Positions 21,214 to 31,361 are shown, counted from the first letter of the stretch. The stretch is DNA of 64,000 bases from Dinoroseobacter shibae DFL 12 = DSM 16493 (GCF_000018145.1 NC_009952.1:1860001-1924000), one strand, 5' to 3'. The notes: a model not told the origin generated them from the letters alone. Numbers and translations: made by a program.

Positions 21214-21651
21214 ATGACAAGCAAAATCGTTGTCGGATTGGATGGTAGCCAATCCGGGGAGCGCGCGCTGACCTACGCACAAGGGTTGGCGCAGCGTCTT
21301 GAAAGTTGTGAAATCATCGTCGCGTTCATCATCGAATGGTCGCCATACACCTTCCAGACCGCCGAAGAGAACGCACAGCGCCACAAGCGCCGCGAGGAAG
21401 AGATCTCAACCGCCCGCGCGCGGGTGGTGGACCCGGCGGTCAAGGCCCTGAGCGCGGCGGGATTTGCCGCCACGGGCGTGGTGCGCCACGGGGATGTGGC
21501 CGATCTTCTGGACAAGATCGCCAAGAAGGACGGCGCGGAACAGATTGTCGTGGCCCGAAGTTCCGAGGGCGGTTTCGTCAACCGCGTCTTCGGCACCTCG
21601 ACCGTCAATCTCGTGCTGCATGCCAGCGTCCCCGTCACCGTCGTCCCGTGA
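21214..21651 (+). CDS. Universal stress protein, UspA family
   Basis: Single-domain 145-residue Usp. It has the N-terminal KIVVGLDGS strand, a central helix pair, and a C-terminal nucleotide-binding stretch of the G-2X-G-9X-G(S/T) kind ([32 protein letters not shown]), which suggests the ATP-binding subclass. The AGCS symporter gene begins only 11 bases downstream, so it probably modulates or accompanies that transporter, as Usp proteins do next to many bacterial transporters. The 210 bp upstream (21004-21213) contains no gene and should hold the shared promoter. Confidence 0.9.
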   Translation: MTSKIVVGLDGSQSGERALTYAQGLAQRLESCEIIVAFIIEWSPYTFQTAEENAQRHKRREEEISTARARVVDPAVKALSAAGFAATGVVRHGDVADLLDKIAKKDGAEQIVVARSSEGGFVNRVFGTSTVNLVLHASVPVTVVP

Positions 21652-21662
21652 GGAACCCCGAT

Positions 21663-23201
21663 ATGAAAACCCCGATCTCTGCCGCGCTCGCCCTCGCGCT
21701 GAGCGCGACGGCCTTGCGTGCCCAGGAGGCCCGCACCATCGACCAGGCCGTCAACGAAACCTTCGCCGCCGTGACCGGGCCCTTCGTCGGCCTGATCTTC
21801 GCGCCCCTGCCGGGGACGTCCTTTCCGTGGATCGTGCTGTGGCTGGTGGTCGCCGCCAGTATCTTCACGGTCTATTTCGGTTTCATCCAGCTGCGCGGCT
21901 TCGTGCACTCGATCAAGCTGGTCAAGGGCGACTATGCCGACCCGGATGACGCCGGCGAGGTCAGCCATTTCCAGGCGCTGGCCACCGCGCTCTCGGGCAC
22001 CGTGGGGCTCGGCAACATCGCCGGGGTCGCGGTCGCCGTGGGCATCGGCGGGCCCGGCGCGACCTTCTGGATGATCTTCGCAGGTCTTCTGGGCATGGCA
22101 TCGAAATTCACCGAATGCACGCTCGGCGTGAAATACCGAAACGAGTACCCGGACGGCACCGTCTCGGGCGGCCCGATGTACTACATCTCCAAGGGTTTCG
22201 CCGAGAAGGGCATGCCCGGCGGCAAGTTCATGGCGGTGCTGTTCTCGATCTTCTGTATCCTCGGGGCGCTGGGGGGCGGGAACATGTTCCAGGCCAACCA
22301 GGCCCATGCGCAGATCTCGGGCATCGTCGGGGACTATCCCGGCTGGATCACGGGCATCATCTTCGCGGCGGTCGTCTTCGCGGTGATCGTGGGCGGGATC
22401 AAATCCATCGCCAAGGTCACCGAGAAGGTCGTGCCCTTCATGGGCATCCTCTATGTCGCAGCGGCGCTGGTCATCCTGCTGGTCAATATCGACCAGATCG
22501 GCTGGGCCTTCGGGCAGATCTTCGAAGGGGCCTTCACTGGGCTCGGCGTGGCGGGCGGTTTCGTCGGCGCGCTGATCCAGGGCTTCAAGCGGGCTGCGTT
22601 CTCCAACGAGGCGGGCGTCGGCTCGGCGGCCATCGCCCACTCGGCGGTCAAGACCAAGGAGCCGGTGACCGAAGGCTATGTCTCGCTGCTCGAGCCGTTC
22701 ATCGACACGGTGGTGATCTGCACCATGACCGCGCTGGTGATCACCATCTCGGGCCAGCTGATGATCAACCCCGATACCGGCCTCTACATGGTCGAGAACG
22801 GCGCGATCATGACCGTGGACGGCAATTCCGGCGTGGCGCTGACCTCGGCGGCCTTCGCGACCGGGTTCTCCTGGTTTCCCTACGTGCTCGCCATCGCGGT
22901 GGTGCTCTTCGCCTTCTCGACCATGATCTCCTGGTCCTATTACGGGCTGAAGGCCTGGACCTACCTCTTCGGGGAGGGCAGGACCAAGGAGCTGGTCTTC
23001 AAGGTCATCTTCTGCGTCTTCGTGGTGATCGGCGCGGCCGCCAGCCTCGGCCCGGTGATCGACTTCTCCGACGCGGCGATCTTCGCCATGGCGGTGGTCA
23101 ACATCGCGGCCCTCTACGTGCTGATGCCCGTGGTCAAGGCGGAGCTTGCCTCCTACCGCGCAAGGCTGGACTCCGGCGAGATCCGCGAGTTCAAGGAATA
23201 A
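21663..23201 (+). CDS. Alanine/glycine:cation symporter (AGCS family)
   Basis: Sodium-coupled amino-acid symporter of 512 residues with about eleven membrane helices. Diagnostic AGCS segments are [47 protein letters not shown] and the C-terminal [14 protein letters not shown]. The N-terminus ([23 protein letters not shown]) looks like a cleavable signal peptide ahead of the first transport helix, which is unusual for a multi-spanning permease though seen in relatives. The frame runs open from 21336 through the usp gene; ATG 21663 is the natural start. Transported substrate (Ala, Gly or another) is not fixed by sequence. Confidence 0.93.
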   Translation: MKTPISAALALALSATALRAQEARTIDQAVNETFAAVTGPFVGLIFAPLPGTSFPWIVLWLVVAASIFTVYFGFIQLRGFVHSIKLVKGDYADPDDAGEVSHFQALATALSGTVGLGNIAGVAVAVGIGGPGATFWMIFAGLLGMASKFTECTLGVKYRNEYPDGTVSGGPMYYISKGFAEKGMPGGKFMAVLFSIFCILGALGGGNMFQANQAHAQISGIVGDYPGWITGIIFAAVVFAVIVGGIKSIAKVTEKVVPFMGILYVAAALVILLVNIDQIGWAFGQIFEGAFTGLGVAGGFVGALIQGFKRAAFSNEAGVGSAAIAHSAVKTKEPVTEGYVSLLEPFIDTVVICTMTALVITISGQLMINPDTGLYMVENGAIMTVDGNSGVALTSAAFATGFSWFPYVLAIAVVLFAFSTMISWSYYGLKAWTYLFGEGRTKELVFKVIFCVFVVIGAAASLGPVIDFSDAAIFAMAVVNIAALYVLMPVVKAELASYRARLDSGEIREFKE

Positions 23202-23210
23202 TCGCACCGG

Positions 23211-23247
23211 GGCCGCCTGTCCGGGCGGCCTCGCCCCGTCTTCTTTT
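23211..23247 (+). terminator. Probable terminator after the AGCS symporter gene
   Basis: GGCCGCC (23211-23217) pairs with GGCGGCC (23224-23230) around a six-base loop, ten bases after the stop. The downstream run TCTTCTTTT begins several bases later, so termination is probably moderate rather than strong. Confidence 0.6.
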
Positions 23248-23303
23248 GTGCCGAAATACTCCGGGGGAGTCGCCCGCAGGGCGACGGGGGCAGCGCCCCC
23301 CTT
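23240..23303. repeat. Double-hairpin intergenic element, copy 1
   Basis: The element consists of a T-rich leader (TTCTTTTGTG), the core GAAATACTCCGGGGG, a variable hairpin GTCGCCC-GCA-GGGCGAC (23270-23286 region), and a constant hairpin GGGGGC-AGC-GCCCCC (to 23300). The same architecture recurs at 35581-35644 with a different first-hairpin stem but the same GCA loop. It lies between the convergent stops of the AGCS gene and uvrA. Confidence 0.85.
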
Positions 23304-23360
23304 CTCTGCAAAAGACATGCGCCGTCAGGCGCGCCGTTCCGCAACCGCGGGTGACGCGCC

Positions 23361-26222
23361 CTATTCCGCCGCGACCCGCTTGGCGCCCGCGAGCATGGGC
23401 TTGAGGTAGCGGCCCGTGTGGCTCTCGGCGACCTCGGCCACCTGCTCCGGCGTGCCCGTGGCCACCAGCGTGCCGCCCCCGTCCCCGCCTTCGGGGCCGA
23501 TATCGATCAGCCAGTCGGCGGTCTTGATCACATCGAGGTTGTGCTCGATCACCACCACGGTGTTGCCCTGCTCCACCAACTCGTGCAGCACCTCCAGCAG
23601 CTTGCGGACATCCTCGAAATGCAGCCCCGTGGTCGGCTCGTCCAGGATATAGAGCGTCCGGCCCGTGGACCGCTTGGCCAACTCCTTGCTGAGCTTGACG
23701 CGCTGCGCCTCGCCGCCCGAGAGGGTCGTCGCCTGCTGGCCCACCTTGATATAGCCGAGCCCGACGCGCATCAGCGCATCCATCTTCTCGCGGATCGACG
23801 GCACCGCCTTGAAGAACTCCTGCGCATCCTCGACCGTCATGTCCAGCACATCGGCGATGGACTTGCCCTTGAATGTCACCTCCAGGGTCTCGCGGTTGTA
23901 CCGCTTGCCCTTGCAGGTCTCGCATTCGACATAGACATCCGGCAAAAAGTGCATCTCGATCTTGATCACCCCGTCGCCTTGGCACGCCTCGCAGCGCCCG
24001 CCCTTCACGTTGAAGGAAAACCGCCCCGGCTTGTAGCCGCGCGTCCTGGCCTCGGGCAGCCCGGCGAACCAGTCGCGGATCGGCGTGAACGCGCCCGTGT
24101 AGGTCGCCGGGTTCGACCGCGGCGTGCGCCCGATGGGCCGCTGGTCGATATCGATGACCTTGTCGAGATGCTCCAACCCCTTGATCGTCTCGCAGGGTGC
24201 CGGCGTCTGGCGCGCCCCGTTCAGCCGCATGGACGCGGTCTTGAACAGGGTCTCGATGGTCAGGGTGGACTTGCCGCCCCCCGACACGCCGGTCACGCAG
24301 ACGAACTTGCCCAGGGGGAAATCCACCGTCAGGTCCTGCAGGTTGTTGCCCGTGGCCTTGCGCACCGTGACCTTTTTCTTGTTACCCTTGCGGCGGGTGG
24401 CGGGCACCGGGATCTCGCGCCGCCCGGCGAGGTAATCGCCGGTGATCGAGGCCGGGTTGGCCATGATCTGGGCCGGCGTGCCATGGGCCACCACCTGGCC
24501 GCCATGCACCCCCGCGCCGGGGCCGATGTCGAAAACGTAATCGGCCTCCCGCACGGCCTCCTCGTCATGCTCGACCACGATCACCGTATTGCCCTGGTCG
24601 CGCAGGTTCTTCAGAGTCGTCAGCAGCCGGTCATTATCGCGCTGGTGCAGCCCGATGGACGGCTCGTCGAGCACATAGAGCACCCCGGTCAGCCCCGATC
24701 CGATCTGGCTCGCCAGCCGGATGCGCTGGCTCTCGCCTCCCGACAGGGTCCCGGCATTGCGGCTGAGCGTGAGGTATTCGAGACCCACATTGTTGAGAAA
24801 GCCGAGCCGTTCGCGGATCTCCTTGAGGATAGCGCGGGCGATCTCGTTCTTCTGCACGCTCAGGTGCTCCGGCACGGTCCGGCACCAGTCATGCGCCTCC
24901 CGGATCGACATCTGCACCACCTCGCCCACATGGAGCCCGGCAATCTTCACCGCCAGCGCCTCGGGCCGCAGGCGATAGCCGCCGCAGGTCCCGCAGGAGC
25001 GGTTGTTCTGATAGCGCTCGAACTCCTCCCGGATCCAACTGCTGTCGGTTTCGCGGTAGCGCCGCTCCATGTTGGGGATCACCCCCTCGAAGGCACGGCT
25101 GACCTGATAGACCCGGCCGCCCTCGTCATAGCGGAAGGTGATCTCTTCCTCGCCGGAGCCGCGCAGGAACACCTCCTGCACCTTTTCGGGCAGGGCCTTC
25201 CACGGGGTCTTGGGGTCGAATTCGTAATGCTTGGCGATGGCGTTGATGGTCTGCAGGAAATAGGGCGACTTGCCCTTGCGCCAGGGCGCCAGCGCCCCGT
25301 TGGCCAGCGTCAGCGTGGCATCCGGCACCACGAGGCGCTCGTCGAAGAACAGCTCGACGCCCAACCCGTCGCAGGCCGGGCAGGCCCCGAAGGGCGCGTT
25401 GAACGAAAACAACCGCGGCTCGATTTCCGGAATGGTGAAGCCCGACACCGGACAGGCGAATTTTTCCGAGAACGTGTGCCGCTCCGGCTCCCCCTCCGTC
25501 GGGGCGGTCTCCAGGATCGCGATCCCGTCGGCAAGGTCGAGTGCGGTGCGGAAGCTGTCGGCCAGCCGGGTCTCGATCCCCTCCTTCACAACGATCCGGT
25601 CCACCACCACGTCGATATCGTGGCGGAATTTCTTGTCCAGCGTGGGCGGGCTGTCGAGGTCGTGGAATGCGCCGTCGACCTTCACCCGCTGGAACCCCTG
25701 CTTGCGCAGCTCCAGGAATTCCTTGCGGTATTCGCCCTTGCGGTCGCGGATGATCGGGGCCAGCAGGTAGGCGCGCGTCCCCTCCTCCATCGCCATCACC
25801 CGGTCCACCATGTCCTGCACCTGCTGTGCTTCGATGGGCAGACCGGTGGCGGGGCTGTAGGGTGTGCCGACCCGCGCGAAGAGCAGCCGCATGTAGTCGT
25901 AGATTTCCGTCACCGTACCGACGGTGGAGCGCGGGTTCTTCGAGGTCGTCTTCTGCTCGATCGAGATCGCCGGGCTCAGGCCCGAGATGTGATCCACATC
26001 GGGCTTCTGCATCATGTCGAGGAACTGGCGCGCATAGGCGCTGAGGCTCTCGACATAGCGGCGCTGGCCCTCGGCATAGATCGTGTCGAAGGCAAGCGAC
26101 GACTTGCCCGAGCCCGACAGCCCGGTGATCACGACCAGCCGGTCGCGGGGAATGTCCACGTCGATGGATTTGAGGTTGTGCTCGCGCGCGCCGCGCACCT
26201 CGATCTTCTTCAACTCCGGCAT
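23361..26222 (-). CDS. uvrA: UvrABC excinuclease subunit A
   Basis: Damage-recognition ATPase of nucleotide excision repair. The 953-residue protein has both ABC modules (Walker [15 protein letters not shown] near the N-terminus and [15 protein letters not shown] in the second half), paired signature motifs ([31 protein letters not shown]), and zinc-binding Cys pairs (CPACDG, CGTCGG, CEACQG and CETCKG). ATG 26222 has GAGG five bases upstream. An SOS box lies 68-82 bases before the start. A convergent intergenic element separates it from the AGCS gene. Confidence 0.98.
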   Translation of the reverse strand: MPELKKIEVRGAREHNLKSIDVDIPRDRLVVITGLSGSGKSSLAFDTIYAEGQRRYVESLSAYARQFLDMMQKPDVDHISGLSPAISIEQKTTSKNPRSTVGTVTEIYDYMRLLFARVGTPYSPATGLPIEAQQVQDMVDRVMAMEEGTRAYLLAPIIRDRKGEYRKEFLELRKQGFQRVKVDGAFHDLDSPPTLDKKFRHDIDVVVDRIVVKEGIETRLADSFRTALDLADGIAILETAPTEGEPERHTFSEKFACPVSGFTIPEIEPRLFSFNAPFGACPACDGLGVELFFDERLVVPDATLTLANGALAPWRKGKSPYFLQTINAIAKHYEFDPKTPWKALPEKVQEVFLRGSGEEEITFRYDEGGRVYQVSRAFEGVIPNMERRYRETDSSWIREEFERYQNNRSCGTCGGYRLRPEALAVKIAGLHVGEVVQMSIREAHDWCRTVPEHLSVQKNEIARAILKEIRERLGFLNNVGLEYLTLSRNAGTLSGGESQRIRLASQIGSGLTGVLYVLDEPSIGLHQRDNDRLLTTLKNLRDQGNTVIVVEHDEEAVREADYVFDIGPGAGVHGGQVVAHGTPAQIMANPASITGDYLAGRREIPVPATRRKGNKKKVTVRKATGNNLQDLTVDFPLGKFVCVTGVSGGGKSTLTIETLFKTASMRLNGARQTPAPCETIKGLEHLDKVIDIDQRPIGRTPRSNPATYTGAFTPIRDWFAGLPEARTRGYKPGRFSFNVKGGRCEACQGDGVIKIEMHFLPDVYVECETCKGKRYNRETLEVTFKGKSIADVLDMTVEDAQEFFKAVPSIREKMDALMRVGLGYIKVGQQATTLSGGEAQRVKLSKELAKRSTGRTLYILDEPTTGLHFEDVRKLLEVLHELVEQGNTVVVIEHNLDVIKTADWLIDIGPEGGDGGGTLVATGTPEQVAEVAESHTGRYLKPMLAGAKRVAAE

Positions 26223-26289
26223 GGGGGCCTCATGTTAACCGTTCCCTCACACATAGGGGTTGGCGTGCGAGTCTCCAATCGAAAAACGC

Positions 26290-26304
26290 GAACGAAGGGG
26301 GAAC
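26290..26304 (-). promoter_or_regulatory. SOS box (LexA operator) upstream of uvrA
   Basis: GAAC at 26290-26293 and GAAC at 26301-26304 are separated by exactly seven bases; on the uvrA strand this reads GTTC-N7-GTTC. It matches the operator in front of lexA in this window and lies in the 101-bp gap before uvrA, which is SOS-controlled in many alphaproteobacteria. Confidence 0.85.
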
Positions 26305-26323
26305 GGACGCACAGCGCTGCGCC

Positions 26324-27496
26324 TCAGGCGGCGCGTCGCGCCAGGTGCAGCCCCCAATGGGCCGCCGCCCCCGCCAGCAACAGCGCGCAGAGCGTCGCCA
26401 TCATCACCCCGTGCCCGCCCAGGCTCGCCAGCGCGAACAGGACCGGCGTGCCCAGCGTGTTGCCGATATTGCCGGTCTGGGCCATGGCCCCATTGGCCAG
26501 CGCGCGGTCCTGCGCCCCGGGGTTCAGGTCCGGCACGGCGGCAAAACTCGCCCCCTGCACCAGCCCGAGCGCGGCCGCGAACGCAAGGCAGATCGCGGGC
26601 GATCCGGGCACGGCCAGCAGGGCCAGCGCGCAAGCTGCCGAGGCCAGGAACCCGATCTGGATCACCGCGATGGACGACATCCGCCGCAGCATCCACACCC
26701 CCAGGGTCATCGAGGTGGCAATGCTCAGCAGCGGCATCGCCCCGATCAGGAAGGCGCGCTGGCCCGGGTCCAGGTAAGCCGGCAGCAGCGTCAGCAGCGA
26801 CACGAAACAGAAGGTATAGAACAGCCACCCCGCCGCCGGGGCCGACAGCCGCGGGGAGCGGTAGATCGCCAAATGCTGCCGCGCCAGCGCGCCCAGTCCC
26901 GGCAGGGGCGGCACCGGCCCGGTGGGCACCTCCGGCAAGGACCGCGACAGCGCCAGCGCGGCAGCGGACATGAACAGCGCATGGGCCAGAAACAGCGCGG
27001 GCGCCCCGGCCCGGTCCACCAGTGGCAGGCCCGCCCAGCTGAGAATGGCAAAGGCCACCCCGAAAAACGTCCCCCACAGGGTCAGGGTCAGCCCCCGGTC
27101 GCGCTCCGCGCTGAGGCTGGCGATCAGGGTCGGGGCCGCGACCACGATGGCAAGATGCGACGCCCCCTCCACCAGGCGCGAGGCGAGAAACAGCCACAGC
27201 GGCGGCGCCAGCCCCTGCAGCAGCGACATCGCCGCCCCGAGCCACAGCGCCCAGATCAGCGCGCGCCGCAGGGTCAGGCGCGCGACCACGATCCCCGCGG
27301 TGATGCCCAGCACGATCCCCACCCCGCCGACCAGCGAGACCGCCCAACCCAGAAGCGCCCCGGCCTCCGGGTACAGCGCGGGCAGGCGGTCGAAGATCAC
27401 CGACACCTTGCCGTATTGCGCCGCCGCCCCCAGCCCCGCGCCCCACAGAAGGAGAACGCGCGGCCAGTCGGTCACGGAGGGGACGGCATGGGTCAT
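26324..27496 (-). CDS. MFS transporter
   Basis: Major facilitator superfamily permease of 390 residues with about twelve hydrophobic segments. It is recognisable by the helix 2-3 region (GAALIGWAVSL-like, then GIVVARLTLRRALIWALWLG) and the repeated Ala/Gly/Leu helices. It looks like the sugar/drug exporter type, but the substrate cannot be inferred. It is transcribed in the same direction as uvrA and lies upstream of it, with the SOS box in the gap between them, so the two need not share a promoter. lpdA ends 65 bp before its start. Confidence 0.82.
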   Translation of the reverse strand: MTHAVPSVTDWPRVLLLWGAGLGAAAQYGKVSVIFDRLPALYPEAGALLGWAVSLVGGVGIVLGITAGIVVARLTLRRALIWALWLGAAMSLLQGLAPPLWLFLASRLVEGASHLAIVVAAPTLIASLSAERDRGLTLTLWGTFFGVAFAILSWAGLPLVDRAGAPALFLAHALFMSAAALALSRSLPEVPTGPVPPLPGLGALARQHLAIYRSPRLSAPAAGWLFYTFCFVSLLTLLPAYLDPGQRAFLIGAMPLLSIATSMTLGVWMLRRMSSIAVIQIGFLASAACALALLAVPGSPAICLAFAAALGLVQGASFAAVPDLNPGAQDRALANGAMAQTGNIGNTLGTPVLFALASLGGHGVMMATLCALLLAGAAAHWGLHLARRAA

Positions 27497-27560
27497 GGCC
27501 CTGCGCTAGCGCGCCCGGCGGGGCCGCGCAAGGGCGCGCCATGCGCGATCCGCGTGGCGA

Positions 27561-28958
27561 TCAGAAATGCAGGGCGCGGCCGTAGGCGTCGAGCACCGAC
27601 TCGTGCATCATCTCGCTGAGCGTGGGGTGCGGGAAGACCGTGTTCATCAGGTCCTCCTCGGTGGTCTCCAACTGCCGACCCACCACATAGCCCTGGATCA
27701 GCTCGGTGACTTCGGCGCCCACCATATGCGCGCCCAGCAACTCGCCCGTGCCCGCGTCGAACACGGTCTTGATCATGCCCTCCGGCTCGCCCAGGGCGAT
27801 GGCCTTGCCGTTGCCGATGAACGGAAAGCGGCCGACCTTGATCTTGTGCCCGGCCTCTTTCGCCTGGGCCTCGGTCATGCCGACGCTGGCGATCTGGGGC
27901 TGGCAATAGGTGCAGCCCGCAATGCTGTCCGGGGTGACCGGATGCACGTCGTTCCTGCCGGCGATCAGTTCGGCCACCATCACGCCCTCGTGGCTGGCCT
28001 TGTGCGCCAGCCAGGGCGCACCGGCCAGATCGCCGATGGCATAGAGCCCCTCGACGCCCGTCCGGCAATAGGCGTCCGTGACCACATGGGTTTTCTCGAC
28101 CCGGACGCCGAGCGCCTCCAGCCCCAGCTTTTCGGTATTGCCGACGATCCCCACGGCGGAAATCACGGTGTCGAATGTCTCGGCGGTGGTCTTGCCGCCC
28201 TGCTCGATCTGCGCGGTCACCGTGCCCTTGCCGCGCTCGAGGCTCTTGACCATGGCCTTCTCGCGGATGGTCATGCCCTGCTTCTCGAACTGCTTCTTGG
28301 CAAAGCCGCTGATCTCGGCATCTTCGACCGGCAGAATCCGGTCCATCACCTCGACCACGGTCGTCTCGGTCCCCAAGGTATTGTAGAAGCTGGCGAATTC
28401 GATCCCGATGGCCCCCGATCCGATCACCAGCAGCTTCTTCGGCATCCGCTTGGGCGTCAGCGCGTGCTTGTAGGTCCAGACCAGATCGCCATCGGCCTCC
28501 AGCCCCGGCAGCTCGCGGGCCCGCGCGCCGGTGGCCAGCACGACATGGGGCGCGCGCAGGGTCTCGGTGCCCTTGTCGGTCTTGACGGCAACCGTGCCCT
28601 TGGCGGGCAGACTGGCCTCGCCCATGACCACGGTGACCTTGTTCTTCTTCATCAGGTGCGAGACACCGGAATTGAGCTGCTTGGCAATCGCCCGGCTGCG
28701 CGCGACCACGGCGTCGAGGTCGTAGCCGACCCCGTCCGCCTTCAGCCCGAACTCCTTGGCGCGGTGCATCAGGTGAAACACCTCGGAGCTGCGCAGCATC
28801 GCCTTGGTCGGAATGCAGCCCCAGTTGAGGCAGATGCCGCCCATATGCTCGCGCTCGACGATCGCGACCTTGAGCCCGAGCTGGGCCGCCCGGATCGCCG
28901 CGACGTAGCCGCCCGGCCCGGCTCCGACCACCACCATGTCAAAGGATGTCTCAGCCAT
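27561..28958 (-). CDS. lpdA: Dihydrolipoamide dehydrogenase (E3)
   Basis: FAD/NAD-dependent disulfide oxidoreductase that reoxidises dihydrolipoyl groups of 2-oxoacid dehydrogenase complexes. The 465-residue protein has the N-terminal FAD site VVVGAGPGGYVAA, the redox disulfide GGICLNWGCIPTKAM, the NAD-binding LVIGSGAIGIEFASFY, and the C-terminal HPTLSEMMHE with the catalytic His-Glu pair. The pyruvate dehydrogenase E1/E2 genes are expected just beyond DUF924/MFS in many relatives but are not in this window. The complex it serves (PDH or OGDH) is therefore inferred, not shown. Confidence 0.95.
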   Translation of the reverse strand: MAETSFDMVVVGAGPGGYVAAIRAAQLGLKVAIVEREHMGGICLNWGCIPTKAMLRSSEVFHLMHRAKEFGLKADGVGYDLDAVVARSRAIAKQLNSGVSHLMKKNKVTVVMGEASLPAKGTVAVKTDKGTETLRAPHVVLATGARARELPGLEADGDLVWTYKHALTPKRMPKKLLVIGSGAIGIEFASFYNTLGTETTVVEVMDRILPVEDAEISGFAKKQFEKQGMTIREKAMVKSLERGKGTVTAQIEQGGKTTAETFDTVISAVGIVGNTEKLGLEALGVRVEKTHVVTDAYCRTGVEGLYAIGDLAGAPWLAHKASHEGVMVAELIAGRNDVHPVTPDSIAGCTYCQPQIASVGMTEAQAKEAGHKIKVGRFPFIGNGKAIALGEPEGMIKTVFDAGTGELLGAHMVGAEVTELIQGYVVGRQLETTEEDLMNTVFPHPTLSEMMHESVLDAYGRALHF

Positions 28959-29022
28959 TTTCGGTCCTCCCGATCACCTGCGCGGCCATGCCCTAAATTG
29001 GTTTAGCCTTAAACCAAATCGC

Positions 29023-29616
29023 TCAAGCCCGCAAGGAAGCGTCCTCGGCCTCGATCGCGCGGACCACCGCGCCGTATCCGCCGCCGTCGAGAAACCGGGC
29101 CTCCTTCGGGGTCGTGTCCCGCCCCAGGGCGGTGTTGCGATGGGGAAAGCGGCCGAATTGCCGGATCACCCGGCGATGGGCCCGGGCATGGAGCAGATTG
29201 GACGCCCCGGTCTCGGGCATCCGCTCGGCGATCAGGCGCACGCAGCGTTCCTGGTCCGGCAGGGATTCGGCATGCATCATCGGCAGGTAGAAGAACTGCC
29301 GCTCCGGCTCGGCCACGCGAAGGTCCCAGCCGCGCTCCACCGCCTTCTTGGCCGCATGGACCGCGATCCCGTCGGTGGCAAAGGCCCGCCCGTCCTCGCG
29401 GAACATGTTGCGCGGGAACTGGTCGGTCAGGATCAGGTAGGCCAGCGTGCCCCGCGGGGTGACGCACCAGTCGGTCAGGGCCCCGCCCGCGGCGCGCTGC
29501 CACAGGTTGAGATACCGCTTGCGGATATCCGCATCGACGGACGCGTCCTGTTTGTACCACCCGGCCTCGCCCACCGTGTGAAGCCAGAAATCGAGAACTC
29601 CCTTGGGCGTGTGCAT
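29023..29616 (-). CDS. DUF924 family protein
   Basis: Helical 197-residue protein of the DUF924 family, a TPR-like all-alpha fold with no established function. Family landmarks are VLDFWL, WYKQDASVDADIRKRY, LTDQFPRNMFR and the C-terminal FGRFPHRNTALGRDTTPKEARFL. ATG 29616 is preceded by AGGGAGG, making it preferable to the upstream in-frame start at 29658. It lies upstream of lpdA on the same strand with a 64-bp gap. Confidence 0.9.
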   Translation of the reverse strand: MHTPKGVLDFWLHTVGEAGWYKQDASVDADIRKRYLNLWQRAAGGALTDWCVTPRGTLAYLILTDQFPRNMFREDGRAFATDGIAVHAAKKAVERGWDLRVAEPERQFFYLPMMHAESLPDQERCVRLIAERMPETGASNLLHARAHRRVIRQFGRFPHRNTALGRDTTPKEARFLDGGGYGAVVRAIEAEDASLRA

Positions 29617-29689
29617 GCCAACCTCCCTGCGCCGCGCTCGCCCCATACTTGCGGGCAAAGCGGGCGCTGTTCAACACGGGAGTGACCGC

Positions 29690-30979
29690 TCAGGCCGCGG
29701 TTTGTGTCCCGCTCGCCTCCTCGGCCGCCTCTTCGGCGGCCTCCTCGGCGGCTTCGACGGCGGCCTCCTGGGCCACGGCGACAGAAACCGGCGAGGCGCC
29801 CGGCGTGATCGGCTGGTAGGCGCCGCTGTCTTCGACCGAGACACTCGCCCGCCGCGTCATCCGGTAGAGCGCATAGGCGCACAGGCTCGCCATCAATCCG
29901 AAGACGAAGAGGAAAAAGCCCGCAGGCCCCACCTGCGACATCAGCCAGCCGGTAAAGACCGGCCCGGCCACGGCCCCCAGCCCGTTGGAGAACACCAGCC
30001 GCCCGGCGGCCGCGGACATGTCCGACGGTTCGAGATAGTCGTTGGTATAGGCGATCAGAAGACCGTAGAGCGGGTTCGCCGCCCCGCCGATCAGGAAGCT
30101 GCTCGCGATCAGGCCGGGATACCCGCCCAGGCCGAACCCCGCCAGGATCGCCCCCACCGCCCCCATCCCCGCCAGCACGCAGATCAGCAGGCGCCGGTCC
30201 ATCCGGTCCGAGATCCAGCCCACGGGAAATTGCAGCACCAGCCCCCCGAGATAGAGCGTGGCGATGAAGGTCGACAGCTGCCCGATGCTCAGCCCGACCT
30301 CGGTGCCATAGACCGACGCCATCCCGAACAGCGCCGAGTAGACGCCGCCCATCAGGGTCATCCCCACCAGCCCCAGCGGCGAGACGTTGAACACCTGCCG
30401 GAAGCTCATGGGCGCCCCCGCCTCGTAGGGCGGTGCCGGGCTGATCGACAGCAGGATCGGCGCGAAGGAGATCGAGATCAGGATCGACGGCAGGATGAAC
30501 ATGATGTAGCCCGACGCGTCGCCCTGGCTGACCATCCACTGGGCGACCACGATCCCGCCGGTCAGAACCACGCCGTAGATCGCCATGGCGCTGCCGCGGT
30601 TCTCGTTGGTCGACGCGTTGTTGAGCCAGCTTTCGGCGGTGACGTAGACCCCTGCGAAACAGAAGCCTACGAGAATCCGCAACAAGCTCCAGATATAGGG
30701 GTCGGTGAAGACCGGAAACAGGATCAGCGCCGCCGAGATGAACGAACCGAGCGCCGCGAAGACCCGCACATGGCCGACCCGGCGGATCATCTCCGGCGCG
30801 GCACTGGACCCGCCCAGAAAACCCACGAAGTAACCGGTCATCACCAGCGACATCTCGAAGGTCGAGAACCCCTCGATCGCGCCGCGCACCCCGAGGATGG
30901 TGGCCAGAATGCCGTTGCCCGTCATCAGCAGCAGCACGCCGAGAAGCAGGGCCCAGGAGGAGCGGAAAACAGACAGCAT
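29690..30979 (-). CDS. MFS transporter (YcaD-like) with Glu/Ala-repeat tail
   Basis: Twelve-helix major facilitator of 429 residues, similar to the YcaD/UMF2-type permeases (MLSVFRSSWALLLGVLLLMTGNG; AESWLNN; VGWISDRMDRR). The last 30 residues or so form a cytoplasmic tail with consecutive AEEAAEEAAEEA units, probably a short charged helix. Substrate unknown. It starts at ATG 30979; the two tRNA-Asp genes lie immediately upstream on the same strand. Confidence 0.85.
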   Translation of the reverse strand: MLSVFRSSWALLLGVLLLMTGNGILATILGVRGAIEGFSTFEMSLVMTGYFVGFLGGSSAAPEMIRRVGHVRVFAALGSFISAALILFPVFTDPYIWSLLRILVGFCFAGVYVTAESWLNNASTNENRGSAMAIYGVVLTGGIVVAQWMVSQGDASGYIMFILPSILISISFAPILLSISPAPPYEAGAPMSFRQVFNVSPLGLVGMTLMGGVYSALFGMASVYGTEVGLSIGQLSTFIATLYLGGLVLQFPVGWISDRMDRRLLICVLAGMGAVGAILAGFGLGGYPGLIASSFLIGGAANPLYGLLIAYTNDYLEPSDMSAAAGRLVFSNGLGAVAGPVFTGWLMSQVGPAGFFLFVFGLMASLCAYALYRMTRRASVSVEDSGAYQPITPGASPVSVAVAQEAAVEAAEEAAEEAAEEASGTQTAA

Positions 30980-31101
30980 ACCAGTACCCTAGCGACGTAT
31001 CGTGAGACCGTGTCAGAGCGGCCATGGCGGTGCAAGTCCATGACCGACGTGACATGTCGAAAACGGGACATGACGCAAGCGGCTGAACTCGGGGGAAAAA
31101 A

Positions 31102-31178
31102 TGGCGCGGTTGACGGGGCTCGAACCCGCGACCCCCGGCGTGACAGGCCGGTACTCTAACCAACTGAGCTACAACCGC
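31102..31178 (-). tRNA. tRNA-Asp (anticodon GTC), copy 1
   Basis: On the minus strand the cloverleaf starts GCGGTTG, has the D-loop block TAGCTCAGTTGGTTAGAG, anticodon loop CTGTCAC, T-arm GGGTTCGAGCCCC and acceptor CAACCGC, followed by discriminator G and an encoded CCA (31102-31104). The mature sequence is identical to the second copy 183 bp away. Confidence 0.97.
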
Positions 31179-31284
31179 GCGTGGGGGGCGGGATAGGCCA
31201 AGCGCCAGGGCGCGTCAATCGTAAAAACCCGCGAAACGGTAACCCGGGTGCTTCCGGGGATCAGGCAAGTATGGCAGGGAAAAA

Positions 31285-31361
31285 TGGCGCGGTTGACGGG
31301 GCTCGAACCCGCGACCCCCGGCGTGACAGGCCGGTACTCTAACCAACTGAGCTACAACCGC
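31285..31361 (-). tRNA. tRNA-Asp (anticodon GTC), copy 2
   Basis: Identical to the copy at 31102-31178 over the full 77 bases including the encoded CCA, and also over a few flanking bases on each side (AAAA before, GCGTGG after, on the plus strand). The copies are in tandem with a 183-bp period. The spacer between them has no further homology. Confidence 0.97.

Noticed and set aside
23418-26777. An 1119-codon open frame on the plus strand opposite uvrA
   Set aside because: It mirrors uvrA and extends past its start; composition is that of a shadow frame and it has no domain.
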